From Rubrivivax sp. (GTDB taxonomy: Bacteria; Pseudomonadota; Gammaproteobacteria; Burkholderiales; Burkholderiaceae_C): DNA of 38,229 bases. The stretch is from NCBI GenBank assembly GCA_027487905.1, contig JAIYCR010000012.1, forward strand, positions 1 through 38,229. The letters run 5' to 3'. The translations under genes and the position numbers were made by a program. A model generated the notes under the pieces. That model was not told where the DNA came from, made no database searches, and saw only the letters and a list, made by a program, of their open reading frames with translations. Below are positions 17,649 to 25,847 of this stretch, piece after piece (the first letter of the stretch is position 1; every line of letters begins with the position of its first letter).

Positions 17649-18754
17649 GCGTCAAAGTCGAGCAATTCCCGGCCGACCGGCATCCGCCGGGCACTGCGGC
17701 ACTGAAGATCAGCGGAGCTTCGGTGGCTGCGCTGGGCGAGGCCGAGCGCTGCGAGATCGCCATCATCAAGGTCGGCGCGGCCGATCAGTTCCTCGACCCG
17801 CGCGACGTCGATCAGCCCTGGAAGACGGCACTGTGGTTCTTCCGCCCCCAGGGCGCCCGGCTCGAGGGTGCCGCGCTGTGGCTGGAGCTCGACCACGGCG
17901 TGACCTTCCACCTGCCGCCTGACCTTCCCTTCAAGCTGCGGCTGCGCGGAGCAGACGGCCGCACGGTGGACGAGATCTTCTCCCTGCCGCGCCAGCTTCG
18001 CCGGCCCAGCCGCAAGCCGACGGGCTGGACGCCGCCGGCCGAGCCGCAGGGTCCGGCAGATGGGGCGGCCGATGGGGTGGCGGACGGGGCTGCACCCACG
18101 GCGCGACCGACCTCCGAAGCGGCCTTCGCAGCGCCACGGGCGGACGAAGTACCTCCGGCCGCACCAGCTGCTGCACCGCAGCCTTCGCCGCCCCCCGCAG
18201 CCGCGCCGCAGTCGGGCAGCGCGCCTTCCGGTGGCCGATCGAAGGCGCCGTGGATCGCGGCGGTGGCCGTCGCGGGTGTCGCGCTGGCGATCGGCCTTTG
18301 GTGGCTGGCAGGTCCGGGCGCGTCGACGTCCGCGTCGACCCTCACCATGGACAGCTGCCGGGCGAAGGTGTCGGCGGGGCTGGAGCCGGCTGCGGCCCGG
18401 GCGGAAGCCGAGGCACTGGCGCGCGGCGGGCGCCTGCTGGACTGCCAGCTGCTGCTGCTCAAGCACGCCGCCTCGGGCAAGGACACCGTGGCCGCGCGCC
18501 TGCTGGGCGGCTTCTACGACCCTGACACCTGGTCGAAGGAGACCAGCCCGCTGCCCGCACCCAACCCGGGAGAGGCAGCGCGCTGGCACAAGCTGGCCGC
18601 CGACGCCGGCGACCGCGAGTCGCTCTATCGCTACGGCATGCTGCTCAAGCTGGGCCGCACCGACGAGGCCGACGGGCCGGAGAAGGCGCAGGCCTACCTG
18701 CAGCGGGCGCTGGACGCGGGGCACCCGCTGGCCCAGGCCGCACTCGCCCGCTGA
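17645..18754 (+). CDS. Srf-linked membrane protein with Sel1-like repeats
   Basis: This 369-residue protein starts with ATGA overlap on srfC, so production is tied to SrfC. The N-terminal domain (1-125) is beta-rich and not recognised by me. An Ala/Pro linker (about 128-200) and a membrane helix (201-222) follow. The C-terminal part (about 235-369) holds Sel1-type TPR units, with AARWHKLAADAGDRESLYRYG and KAQAYLQRALDAGHPLAQAAL as clear examples. The layout of soluble domain, linker, single helix and periplasmic repeat domain copies that of the SrfA paralogues. It may connect SrfC in the cytosol to a peptidoglycan- or protein-binding Sel1 module in the periplasm. Repeat assignment is firm; function is inference. 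Confidence 0.75.
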   Translation: MSVKVEQFPADRHPPGTAALKISGASVAALGEAERCEIAIIKVGAADQFLDPRDVDQPWKTALWFFRPQGARLEGAALWLELDHGVTFHLPPDLPFKLRLRGADGRTVDEIFSLPRQLRRPSRKPTGWTPPAEPQGPADGAADGVADGAAPTARPTSEAAFAAPRADEVPPAAPAAAPQPSPPPAAAPQSGSAPSGGRSKAPWIAAVAVAGVALAIGLWWLAGPGASTSASTLTMDSCRAKVSAGLEPAAARAEAEALARGGRLLDCQLLLLKHAASGKDTVAARLLGGFYDPDTWSKETSPLPAPNPGEAARWHKLAADAGDRESLYRYGMLLKLGRTDEADGPEKAQAYLQRALDAGHPLAQAALAR

Positions 18755-18808
18755 GGCCGAGCGGTCCTTCTGGCGGCCGCACGACACCCCCAACCCGCAG
18801 GCCGGACC

Positions 18809-20785
18809 ATGCACCTCCTTCGTCGCACCTTGCTCGCAGCCGCCGCCGCAGGCCCGCTGCTGCCCACCCGCAGTTGGGCCCAGGCCCGCAGCCCCTTGCT
18901 GCTGGAGGGCAAGAAGACCCTGTTCCAGCGGGTGCTGACCCGCCCGGGTGCCAGCCTCGTGGCCCGGCCAGGGGACGCCGCTGGACGGGCCTTGCCGCCC
19001 TTCAGCGTCTTCTTCGTCTACGAGCGCATCGAACAGGCCGGACGGACCTGGCTGCTGGTGGGCGGGGGCAGCGACGGGCGGACGCAGGGCCATCTGGCCG
19101 AGACCGACACCGTGCCCTGGCGGCACATGATCACCCTGGCCTTCGCGTCGCCGACCACCCGCGAGCGGGTGCTCTTCTTCCGCGACCGGGAGGGGCTGAC
19201 GACCTTCATGAACGGCAGCGACCCGGCAGGCGACAGCGCGCGCCTGCTGCGCGAGATCGGCACCCAGGCCAGCCTGGGGCCGGCGCATCCGGTGATCGCT
19301 GCCGAGCCGGCACGACATGTGGACCTGCAGAAGAGCTTCTACCTGCTGCCGGTGCTCGAGTCGGCCTCCACCGTGCTGAAGTCCGGCCACCGGGCGCGGG
19401 TGGTCAAGGTGGCCTCCATCACCACGACATCGGATGGCGGCGCTTCCGGGGCGCCCCAGGGCGCGGCCTCGCAGGACGTGGGCATCACCAACTACCGCGC
19501 GGCGGTGGTCTTCGTGATCGACGCCACCTCGTCGATGCAGCCCTACATCGACCGCACCCGCGAAGCGATGGAACAGGTGCTCAAGGCAGCCGAGGCGGCG
19601 AAGGTCGCCGGTCGGATCCGTTTCGGGCTGGTGGGCTTCCAGGACGACCCGAAGAAGGCGCCTGGCATGGAGTACCTGTCACGGGTGTTCGCCGACCCGA
19701 ACCAGACCAGCACGCGCGAGCAGTTCATCGGCGCGATGCAGCAGCTCAAGGCCACGCCTCGCTCCACCCGCGCCTTTGCCGAGGACGCCTACGCCGGGCT
19801 GGACGACGCGCTGCGGCGCATCAACTGGGCGCCCTATGGCGGGCGCTACATCGTCTACATCACCGACGCCAGCGCGCGCGAAGGCGACTCCCCACTGGCC
19901 TCGACAAGGCTGGCCACCCCGCAGATGCGCACCCAGGCGCAGGAGAGGGGTGTGGCCATCTACGCGCTGCACCTGAAGACACCCGAGGGCAAGTCCGACC
20001 ACGCGGTGGCCGAGGCCCAGTTCCGCCAGCTCACCGACTGGCCCGGACGCGGCGCCCTGTACTTCCCGGTGGAGGCGGGCGACCCGGCGCGCTTCGAGGC
20101 CGATGTGAAGCGCATGGCCACTGCGCTGGTCGATCAGGTTGCCTCGCCGCAGAAGGCGCTGCAGGCGCCCACCGGGGACCGCTCGGGCGCCGCATCGTCG
20201 GCGGCGGCAGCGGACCCGATGAAACAGAGCCTGGATGCCGTGGGCCGCGCCATGGTGCTGTCCTTCCTCGGCCGCGAGCAGGGCGTGAAGGCGCCACCCC
20301 TCTACGAGAGCTGGGCCATGGACCGCGACGTGCGCAACCGCGAGCTGCCCAGCTTCACCGTTCGGGTGCTACTGACCAAGAACCAGCTGTCCGACCTGCA
20401 GGCCACGGTGCGCCGGCTGGGCGATGCCTACGAGAAGACCCAGCTGGACCCGACCAACTTCTTCAACCAGCTGCGCAGCGCCGCCGCCGCCATGGGGCGG
20501 GACCCGTCGCGCCTAGGACAGGGCAGTGTGAAGAACCTCGAGCAGGCCGGACTGATGGCCGAATACCTGGAGGGTCTGCCCTACCAGAGCCCGCTCATGC
20601 GGATGAACTTCGACACCTGGAAGAACATGAGCGTGGGCCAGCAGCAGGCCGTGGTGGACAACCTGCGTTCACTGGCCACGCTGTACCAGCGCTTCCACGA
20701 CGACGTGGACCGCTGGGTGCTGCTGAACCCGGCCGCAGGCGACGGGGACCGGGTCTTCCCGGTGCCCATCGACTCGCTGCCCTGA
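18809..20785 (+). CDS. Exported VWA protein resembling the periplasmic region of T6SS kinase PpkA
   Basis: This 658-residue protein has a signal peptide (MHLLRRTLLAAAAAG, cleavage near RSWAQA at about 26). Residues about 30-200 hold an SH3-like region with KKTLFQRVLTRPGA. The VWA domain (about 230-455) has MIDAS motif D238-x-T240-x-S242 (VFVIDATSSMQPYI) and a later acidic metal site near D353 (YITDAS). A helical tail of about 200 residues ends it. The QRVLTRPGA region plus a DATSS-type VWA is, from memory of the family, the arrangement found beyond the membrane helix of PpkA, the threonine kinase of the T6SS posttranslational pathway. Here there is no kinase domain. Immediately downstream lie TagT, TagS and TagR, the known partners of PpkA signalling. 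It is likely a metal-dependent periplasmic adaptor or sensor. Confidence 0.82.
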   Translation: MHLLRRTLLAAAAAGPLLPTRSWAQARSPLLLEGKKTLFQRVLTRPGASLVARPGDAAGRALPPFSVFFVYERIEQAGRTWLLVGGGSDGRTQGHLAETDTVPWRHMITLAFASPTTRERVLFFRDREGLTTFMNGSDPAGDSARLLREIGTQASLGPAHPVIAAEPARHVDLQKSFYLLPVLESASTVLKSGHRARVVKVASITTTSDGGASGAPQGAASQDVGITNYRAAVVFVIDATSSMQPYIDRTREAMEQVLKAAEAAKVAGRIRFGLVGFQDDPKKAPGMEYLSRVFADPNQTSTREQFIGAMQQLKATPRSTRAFAEDAYAGLDDALRRINWAPYGGRYIVYITDASAREGDSPLASTRLATPQMRTQAQERGVAIYALHLKTPEGKSDHAVAEAQFRQLTDWPGRGALYFPVEAGDPARFEADVKRMATALVDQVASPQKALQAPTGDRSGAASSAAAADPMKQSLDAVGRAMVLSFLGREQGVKAPPLYESWAMDRDVRNRELPSFTVRVLLTKNQLSDLQATVRRLGDAYEKTQLDPTNFFNQLRSAAAAMGRDPSRLGQGSVKNLEQAGLMAEYLEGLPYQSPLMRMNFDTWKNMSVGQQQAVVDNLRSLATLYQRFHDDVDRWVLLNPAAGDGDRVFPVPIDSLP

Positions 20786-20817
20786 ACCTCAGGCGCCTGG
20801 GCTTGATTGCCGCCGCC

Positions 20818-21540
20818 GTGTCTGCCGATGCGAACCCGCAGGGCTGCGGGGCCACCCTGCCCGTCGTGGACATCGAGGCCTTGTCCTTCCAGCGCGGCGG
20901 CTTCGTGATCGAACTGCCCCGGCTGCGGCTGATGCCGGGCGAAACGATCGGGCTGGTCGGCCCCTCGGGCTGCGGCAAGTCCACGGTCATCGATCTGCTC
21001 GCGCTGCTGCGCCGACCCAGCACAGCGACGCGCTTCGGTCTGCTCGGGCGCGACGCCGCGGCGCTGTGGAACGACGACCATCCCGAAGCGCGCACGGCGC
21101 TGCGCGGCCGCCATCTGGGCGTGGTGCTGCAGACCGGCGGGCTGCTGCCCAGCCTGCCCCTGCTGGACAACCTGATGCTGCCGCTGCGACTGCTCGGTCG
21201 GGACGACCCGCCGTGGGTGCGGCACCTACTCGACGTCCTCGACCTGAACGGGCTGCAGACGCGGCGTCCGGCGCAGCTGTCGGTGGGCCAGCGGCAGCGC
21301 CTGGCCATTGCACGCGCGCTCGCCCACCGGCCGGCGCTGGTGCTGGCCGACGAGCCGACCGCCTCGCTCGGGGCCCGGCACGGGCCGCCCGCGCTGGACC
21401 TGCTGCTCGAGCTGACGCGCAGCTGCGCAACCGCCTTGGTGGTGGTGAGCCACGACCTGGCCCTGCTGCGCAGCCGGGGCCTCGCGCTGCTGGCCTGCGA
21501 GGCCGGCCCGCAGGGCGTCCGGCTGGCGCCAGCGAGCTGA
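20818..21540 (+). CDS. tagT: ABC transporter ATPase, TagT/LolD-MacB type
   Basis: This ATPase of about 240 residues has Walker A GPSGCGKST (about 48-56), a Q-loop in VVLQTGGLLP, signature LSVGQRQRLAIARAL, Walker B LVLADEP and switch histidine in VVSHDLALL. The ASLG after Walker B and the overall length fit the LolD/FtsE/MacB class that drives mechanotransmission rather than import. The start is uncertain: GTG 20818 is used, while TTG 20803 and GTG 20866 are also in frame and none has a good ribosome-binding site. The next gene is its permease, 1 nt away. The order VWA, T, S, R, Q is the PpkA-TagTSRQ set of T6SS loci read from the kinase side, which supports the TagT name. Confidence 0.82.
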   Translation: MSADANPQGCGATLPVVDIEALSFQRGGFVIELPRLRLMPGETIGLVGPSGCGKSTVIDLLALLRRPSTATRFGLLGRDAAALWNDDHPEARTALRGRHLGVVLQTGGLLPSLPLLDNLMLPLRLLGRDDPPWVRHLLDVLDLNGLQTRRPAQLSVGQRQRLAIARALAHRPALVLADEPTASLGARHGPPALDLLLELTRSCATALVVVSHDLALLRSRGLALLACEAGPQGVRLAPAS

Positions 21541-21541
21541 C

Positions 21542-22774
21542 ATGCAGGCGGACACCCGCATTCCCTTGCGCAGCGCCGCGCTGCTGCGTCTGGCCTGGCA
21601 CGAGCTCTGGCACGAACGCTGGATGGCCATCAGCGCGGCCTGCGTGCTAGCCGCCTGCCTGGCTCCTCTGTGGACGCTGTGGGGTCTGGAGCGTGGGGTC
21701 ATCGGCACCTTGATCGAGCGCATGGAGCGCGACCCGCAGATGCGCCGCATCACGCCGCTGGCCACCGGCCAGCACCGGTTCGACGCGGCCTGGTTCGACC
21801 GGGTGCGGACCTGGCCCGAAGTGGAGTTCGCCATTCCCACGGTGCGCTACGCGGCCAGCCTGGTGGACCTCTTCTCCGACGCAGCGTCCGAGCCTCTGAA
21901 CACCGAGCTGCACGAAAGTGCGGCAGGCGACCCGCTGCTGGCCGGCGTCCGGCCGCCCGTCGAGCGCGCCATGGTTCTGAGCCATTCGGCCGCCCAGCGC
22001 CTGCAGGTCAAGCCGGGCGACGCGCTCAGTCTGGCCCTCGGGCGGGAGCGTCTGGGCCAGACCGAGCGGGTGCGGCTGGACCTGAGCGTTGCCGATGTGC
22101 TGCCCGTGCAGGCCGGTTCGCGGGAGATGGCGATGGTTTCCGGGGGCCTGTTGTCGGACATCGAACACTGGCGGGACGGATACACCGTTCCCGGCCTGGG
22201 CGAGCAGGGACAGGGGCTGGCGCCGCCCCGCGGCACCCACGCCCGGTTCCGGCTGCACACGCGTTCGATCCGGGAGGTCGAGGCCGTGGCCGCGCGCCTG
22301 GCCGCCGAAGGCATTCCCGTTGAAGTGGACTCGCCGCAGATCGCCGCCACCCTGGGCCTGCAGCGCAACCTGCGGGCCATCCTGACCCTGGTGGGGGTGG
22401 TGCTCGTGGCCGGCGCGGCCGTCGCGCTGACGGCACTGCAGGTCTCCACCATGCAGCGCAAGCGCCGCGAGCAGGCGCTGCTGAACCTCACCGGCCATGG
22501 CGCCGCCTGGCTGGTGGCCTTGCCGGCCGTGTCCGCGGTCGCCGTGGCCCTGGCCGGCGCGGCCCTGGCCAGCCTCCTGTATGGCGCCGCCGCGATGGCG
22601 ATCGACCTGCATTTCGCCGCCCACCTGGCGTCGGGCGAAGCCGCCGTGCGCCTGGGCCCGGACGGCCTGGCCGCGGGCTTCGCCGGCGCCGTGCTGCTGA
22701 GCCTGCCACCCGCCCTGTACGGAGGCTGGAAGGCCTCCACCGTGGAGACCGCCGATGAGCTGCGCGAGCATTGA
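21542..22774 (+). CDS. tagS: FtsX/MacB-type permease, TagS-like
   Basis: This 410-residue inner-membrane protein has the four-helix FtsX/LolC/MacB topology. One N-terminal helix (about 23-46) precedes a periplasmic domain (about 47-278). Three helices are grouped at the C-terminus (about 280-302, 320-350 and 375-400). Such permeases transmit ATP hydrolysis by the partner ATPase to a periplasmic domain rather than passing solutes. The gene begins 1 nt after the ATPase stop and its end overlaps the TagR-like gene by 20 nt. In the T6SS threonine phosphorylation pathway TagS pairs with TagT and acts upstream of PpkA. Any substrate or signal is unknown. Confidence 0.8.
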   Translation: MQADTRIPLRSAALLRLAWHELWHERWMAISAACVLAACLAPLWTLWGLERGVIGTLIERMERDPQMRRITPLATGQHRFDAAWFDRVRTWPEVEFAIPTVRYAASLVDLFSDAASEPLNTELHESAAGDPLLAGVRPPVERAMVLSHSAAQRLQVKPGDALSLALGRERLGQTERVRLDLSVADVLPVQAGSREMAMVSGGLLSDIEHWRDGYTVPGLGEQGQGLAPPRGTHARFRLHTRSIREVEAVAARLAAEGIPVEVDSPQIAATLGLQRNLRAILTLVGVVLVAGAAVALTALQVSTMQRKRREQALLNLTGHGAAWLVALPAVSAVAVALAGAALASLLYGAAAMAIDLHFAAHLASGEAAVRLGPDGLAAGFAGAVLLSLPPALYGGWKASTVETADELREH

Positions 22775-24353
22775 ACACCGCACCCGCCAAACCCGCACCG
22801 GGCATGCACCGGGAGCCCTGCGCGGGTGGGCCTTGCTCGGCGCACTGCTCGCCGCAGGCGCCAGCGGCCATGCACAGACGCCCGCCGCCTGGCCGGCGAA
22901 TCTCAGCAACCCGGCAGCCGCTGCGGGCGACGTGGTGCTGCCCATGCCATGCGGCGGCTCGATGGTCTTCCGCCGGGTGAACGTGCCCAGCGCCGACGCC
23001 CTGGACGATCGCCGCGTGCAGCTTGGGGGTTCGGACGCACGCCATGCCTACGCCGAAAGCGTGCGCAGTGACTACCTGGGCGGCGGCTTCGTGGACAGCA
23101 AGCTGCGCAACCAGCGCTACTACCTCATCGGCAAGTACGAGGTCACCCAGCTGCAGTTCGATGCGCTGGGCAGCGCCTGCCCCGCCGTCAACGAGGAAGG
23201 CCGCCTGCCCAAGGCCGGCATCACCTGGGCCGAGGCAGTGGGCTTCGCCAACCGCTACGGCGCCTGGCTGGTGCGCAACGCGCTGCGGCAACTGCCCGAC
23301 GACGACGGCCAGCCCGGCTTCGTGCGCCTGCCCACCGAAGCCGAGTGGGAATTCGCCGCGCGTGGCGGCGTCGCCGTGCCCGACGCGGTGTTCGAGCAGA
23401 CGCTCTACCCCATGCCCGAGGGCACGCCGCGCCATGCCTGGCATGCCGGAACCGATTCGTCGAACAACGAGCTGAACGCGATCGGCCTGCTGCGCCCCAA
23501 CCCGCTGGGGCTGCACGACGTGATCGGCAACGTCGGGGAGTTCGTTCTCGATCCCTTCCGGCTGAACAAGCACGCCCGGCTGCACGGCCAGGCCGGGGGC
23601 TACACGGTCAAGGGCGGGGACTTCCGCACGCCGCTGGCCGAGCTTCGCAGCGCTGCACGCGTGGAATACCTTCCAGTGGACAAATCGGGCGAGCGCCGCG
23701 ACAAGGCCACCGGACTTCGGGTGGTCATCGTGCCAGGGTCGCTGCCCAGCAGCGCCAGGCTGCAGGAGGTGAGAACCCTGTGGCCGCGGCTGGCCCAGGC
23801 TTCCAGCGCGGACCGCCAGGCGCTGGCCGACCCGGTCAAGGAGATCGAGGCGCTGGCCAAGGCGGTGAACGATCCGGCGCTGCGCTCGCGCATCGAGGGC
23901 ATCGGCGGTGTGCTCAAGGCCAACATCCAGGCTCGCAACGAGCAGCGCGACCGCTCCGCCAAGAGCGAGATCCGCGTGGCCGCCTACCTGTCGCGCAAGG
24001 TGATGGAGGATCGATCGAAGATCCGCGCGCTGGAGGCGGCGGTGGCCACCCTGCCGGACAACCTGCGTGCCGGTCCGCAGGCCAACCTCACGGCCTCCCG
24101 CGAGGCGCTGGAGACCACCGTGCTCTACCTGGTGGACACGCTCAAGCAACTGGGCCTGGACTTCGCATCGAGCAGCATCGCCAGCCAGGGCGAGATCCTC
24201 AAGCGGGAGTTCGAGGCCCGCCGCTCCGCGCCGGTGTACGGACCCGTGGTCGATCTGGTCAGCCGCACCGCCCAGTCGGTCCGAAGCGGCAATCCGGTGG
24301 ACCGCAATGCGCTGTTGGCCGAACTGGCCAAGCTCGAGCCCCGGGGCCCCTGA
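22755..24353 (+). CDS. tagR: Periplasmic formylglycine-generating-enzyme-fold protein, TagR-like
   Basis: This 532-residue protein has a signal peptide (basic N-terminus, helix about 24-38, cleavage near GHAQ). The FGE-sulfatase (SUMF1) domain spans about 60-325, with KYEVTQLQFDAL, LPTEAEWEFAARGG, GLHDVIGNVGEF and VKGGDF. The C-terminal extension (about 330-532) is mostly helical. The cysteine pair needed for formylglycine formation is not seen near LRSAARVEY, so it is probably a non-enzymatic binding fold, as proposed for TagR. TagR is a periplasmic partner of PpkA in the T6SS pathway; here the available partner is the VWA protein three genes upstream. The ATG at 22755 lies inside tagS (20-nt overlap), giving coupled translation. 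Confidence 0.82.
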   Translation: MSCASIEHRTRQTRTGHAPGALRGWALLGALLAAGASGHAQTPAAWPANLSNPAAAAGDVVLPMPCGGSMVFRRVNVPSADALDDRRVQLGGSDARHAYAESVRSDYLGGGFVDSKLRNQRYYLIGKYEVTQLQFDALGSACPAVNEEGRLPKAGITWAEAVGFANRYGAWLVRNALRQLPDDDGQPGFVRLPTEAEWEFAARGGVAVPDAVFEQTLYPMPEGTPRHAWHAGTDSSNNELNAIGLLRPNPLGLHDVIGNVGEFVLDPFRLNKHARLHGQAGGYTVKGGDFRTPLAELRSAARVEYLPVDKSGERRDKATGLRVVIVPGSLPSSARLQEVRTLWPRLAQASSADRQALADPVKEIEALAKAVNDPALRSRIEGIGGVLKANIQARNEQRDRSAKSEIRVAAYLSRKVMEDRSKIRALEAAVATLPDNLRAGPQANLTASREALETTVLYLVDTLKQLGLDFASSSIASQGEILKREFEARRSAPVYGPVVDLVSRTAQSVRSGNPVDRNALLAELAKLEPRGP

Positions 24354-24498
24354 GACGCCGCACCGAACTGCCCGGGACCGGCCGGCATCCGGTCGAACCG
24401 TTTCGATTTCTCGAATGCCCCATCAATTGCCGACCATTGCGGCCGATACAGACAGGCCGAGACCCCAGGCCAAGCAAACCAAGGAGAGGAAACCCGAC
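24354..24498 (+). promoter_or_regulatory. 145-bp break within the operon: hairpin and leader
   Basis: Most genes of the Srf run are separated by a few bases or overlap, so a 145-bp gap stands out. It contains an inverted repeat with arms 24376-24381 and 24389-24394 (6 bp, 7-nt loop) and a comparatively AT-rich stretch from about 24400 to 24480. A strong purine-rich ribosome-binding site occupies 24482-24490. It may hold an attenuator plus a private promoter for the two lipoproteins; no clear -35/-10 pair was found. Confidence 0.35.
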
Positions 24499-25254
24499 AT
24501 GCCCATTCGATCAATGCCCATTCAACGCCACCTGTGTGCCGCCCTGGTCGCGGCCACGCTGCTGACCACCGTGGGCTGCGTGACGCCCGGGCCGACGGCG
24601 CCGGTGGCTGTGCTCACGCCGGCCGAGCAGAAGCTGCGCGTGGACAAGGAGCGCTTCGACAACACCGTGATCGGCGGCGTGATGCGCGGCGCGATGATCG
24701 GCGCGGGCGTGGGCGCCGTGGCCGTGCTGCTGACCGGCGGCGATCGAAAGGACGCGGCTCGCGGTGCAGTGGCAGGCGCCGTCGCCGGGGGTCTGCTGGG
24801 CGGTGCAGACGGCTACACGAAGGCCAAGCTGCAGCAGTCCAAGATGGATGAGGTGGGCGCGATCCAGTCGACCGTAGCCGACATTCGCAAGGACAACGCC
24901 AACCTGCAGGCGGCTGTCGAAAGCTCCAACGCGGTGCTCGAGGAAAGCCGACTGCGCCTGACGACGATGCGCGCCGACCTCAACGCCAAGCGCATCACCG
25001 CCGCCCAGGCCGACGCGGCGCGCAAGCGCGAGGAGCAGAACCTCGCGCTGATGAAGGCCAATCACAAGAAGGCGCAGGAGACGCTTGCCCAGTACTCCAA
25101 GGCCTCGGCGACCTACCAGGCCAGCGTCGCCCAGGGCAGCCCCGCCGCCCGGCGCGACCTCGACTCCGAGATCTCCCGCATGGCGCAGAGCGTGGCTGCG
25201 CTGGAGCGATCCATCAGCGGCCTGTCCGGCTCCCTGACGGTGTCGGCCGGATGA
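24499..25254 (+). CDS. tagQ: Glycine-zipper lipoprotein, TagQ-like
   Basis: This 251-residue protein has a lipoprotein signal ending at C27 (LLTTVGC). A glycine-zipper segment (about 59-103, with GGVMRGAMIGAGVGA and AVAGAVAGGLLGG) follows, then a long coiled coil (about 110-200). Glycine zippers insert in membranes and oligomerise. ATG 24499 is favoured by AGGAG/GAGAGG just upstream; ATG 24514 is a second choice. In T6SS loci TagQ is the outer-membrane lipoprotein that places TagR at the membrane, and this gene occupies that slot directly after the TagR-like gene. The TagQ name rests on position and lipoprotein nature more than on recognisable sequence, so it is tentative. Its stop overlaps the next ATG (ATGA). 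Confidence 0.7.
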   Translation: MPIRSMPIQRHLCAALVAATLLTTVGCVTPGPTAPVAVLTPAEQKLRVDKERFDNTVIGGVMRGAMIGAGVGAVAVLLTGGDRKDAARGAVAGAVAGGLLGGADGYTKAKLQQSKMDEVGAIQSTVADIRKDNANLQAAVESSNAVLEESRLRLTTMRADLNAKRITAAQADAARKREEQNLALMKANHKKAQETLAQYSKASATYQASVAQGSPAARRDLDSEISRMAQSVAALERSISGLSGSLTVSAG

Positions 25255-25787
25255 CGCCGGTGGACCGGGGCGCGGCCACGAACCGGCTGGCCGCGCTGGC
25301 CGCGGCGATGCTGCTGGGCGGATGCGCGGCGATGCAGACCTATGACCAGGCCGGACGCTATGTCGCTCCTGGCGGCGTGGGCGATCAGCAGCGGGCCGCC
25401 GCCCTGGCCGACCTTCAGCGCGAACAGACGCGCACCGCCGCACTGCAGGAAGAACGCCTGCAGCGCGAACGCGAGATCGCCCGCTCGGATGAACGCCTGA
25501 AGGCGCTGGAGCAGGACATCGGACGCCAGAACCGGCAGCTGGCCGAGGCCGTCGGCGCCCGTCGGGTCAGCCAGCAGCGTGCCGCCGAGTTGCAGCGCGA
25601 GATGGACGCGGTGCGCAACGAGATGCAGCAGATCGATCGGCAGAACCGCGCTGCGCAGGCCGCGGCGGCGGCCAACGCCCCGCCGGACCCGGCGGCCGAG
25701 CGAGCCAAGCAGGACCGGCTCAAGGCGCTGGAGGCCCGCAAGGCCGCGCTCGAGGCCACGCTGGTGCAGCTCGGAACCCGCCGCTAG
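25251..25787 (+). CDS. Coiled-coil lipoprotein, last gene of the Srf-Tag run
   Basis: This 178-residue protein has a good lipobox (MLLGGC, Cys25) and then an almost continuous Gln/Arg/Glu-rich coiled coil (about 48-135). A short Ala/Pro break and a final helix follow. There is no enzymatic domain. The ATGA overlap with the glycine-zipper lipoprotein shows they are made together, and both carry long coils that could pair. A structural partner of the TagQ-like protein at the outer membrane or a spacer across the periplasm is likely. I do not recognise a named family. Confidence 0.75.
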   Translation: MTPVDRGAATNRLAALAAAMLLGGCAAMQTYDQAGRYVAPGGVGDQQRAAALADLQREQTRTAALQEERLQREREIARSDERLKALEQDIGRQNRQLAEAVGARRVSQQRAAELQREMDAVRNEMQQIDRQNRAAQAAAAANAPPDPAAERAKQDRLKALEARKAALEATLVQLGTRR

Positions 25788-25847
25788 CCTTGCGCCGCGG
25801 CGGATCGCTGGCGCCAGCAGGCGCCTTCACCGATCCCCCTACCCGCA
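25788..25847. terminator. Convergent intergenic hairpins
   Basis: The Srf-Tag operon and the MoxR/VWA operon end 60 bp apart. The gap holds a 10-bp palindrome at 25793-25802 and a hairpin of GGCGCC arms (25810-25815 and 25820-25825, 4-nt loop). Neither has a T-run. A bidirectional terminator role is plausible from placement. Confidence 0.4.

Noticed and set aside
18809-25254. A complete type VI secretion locus
   Set aside because: Only the Tag-type regulatory module is present; no TssB/C, ClpV, TssK/L/M, Hcp or VgrG is visible in the window.
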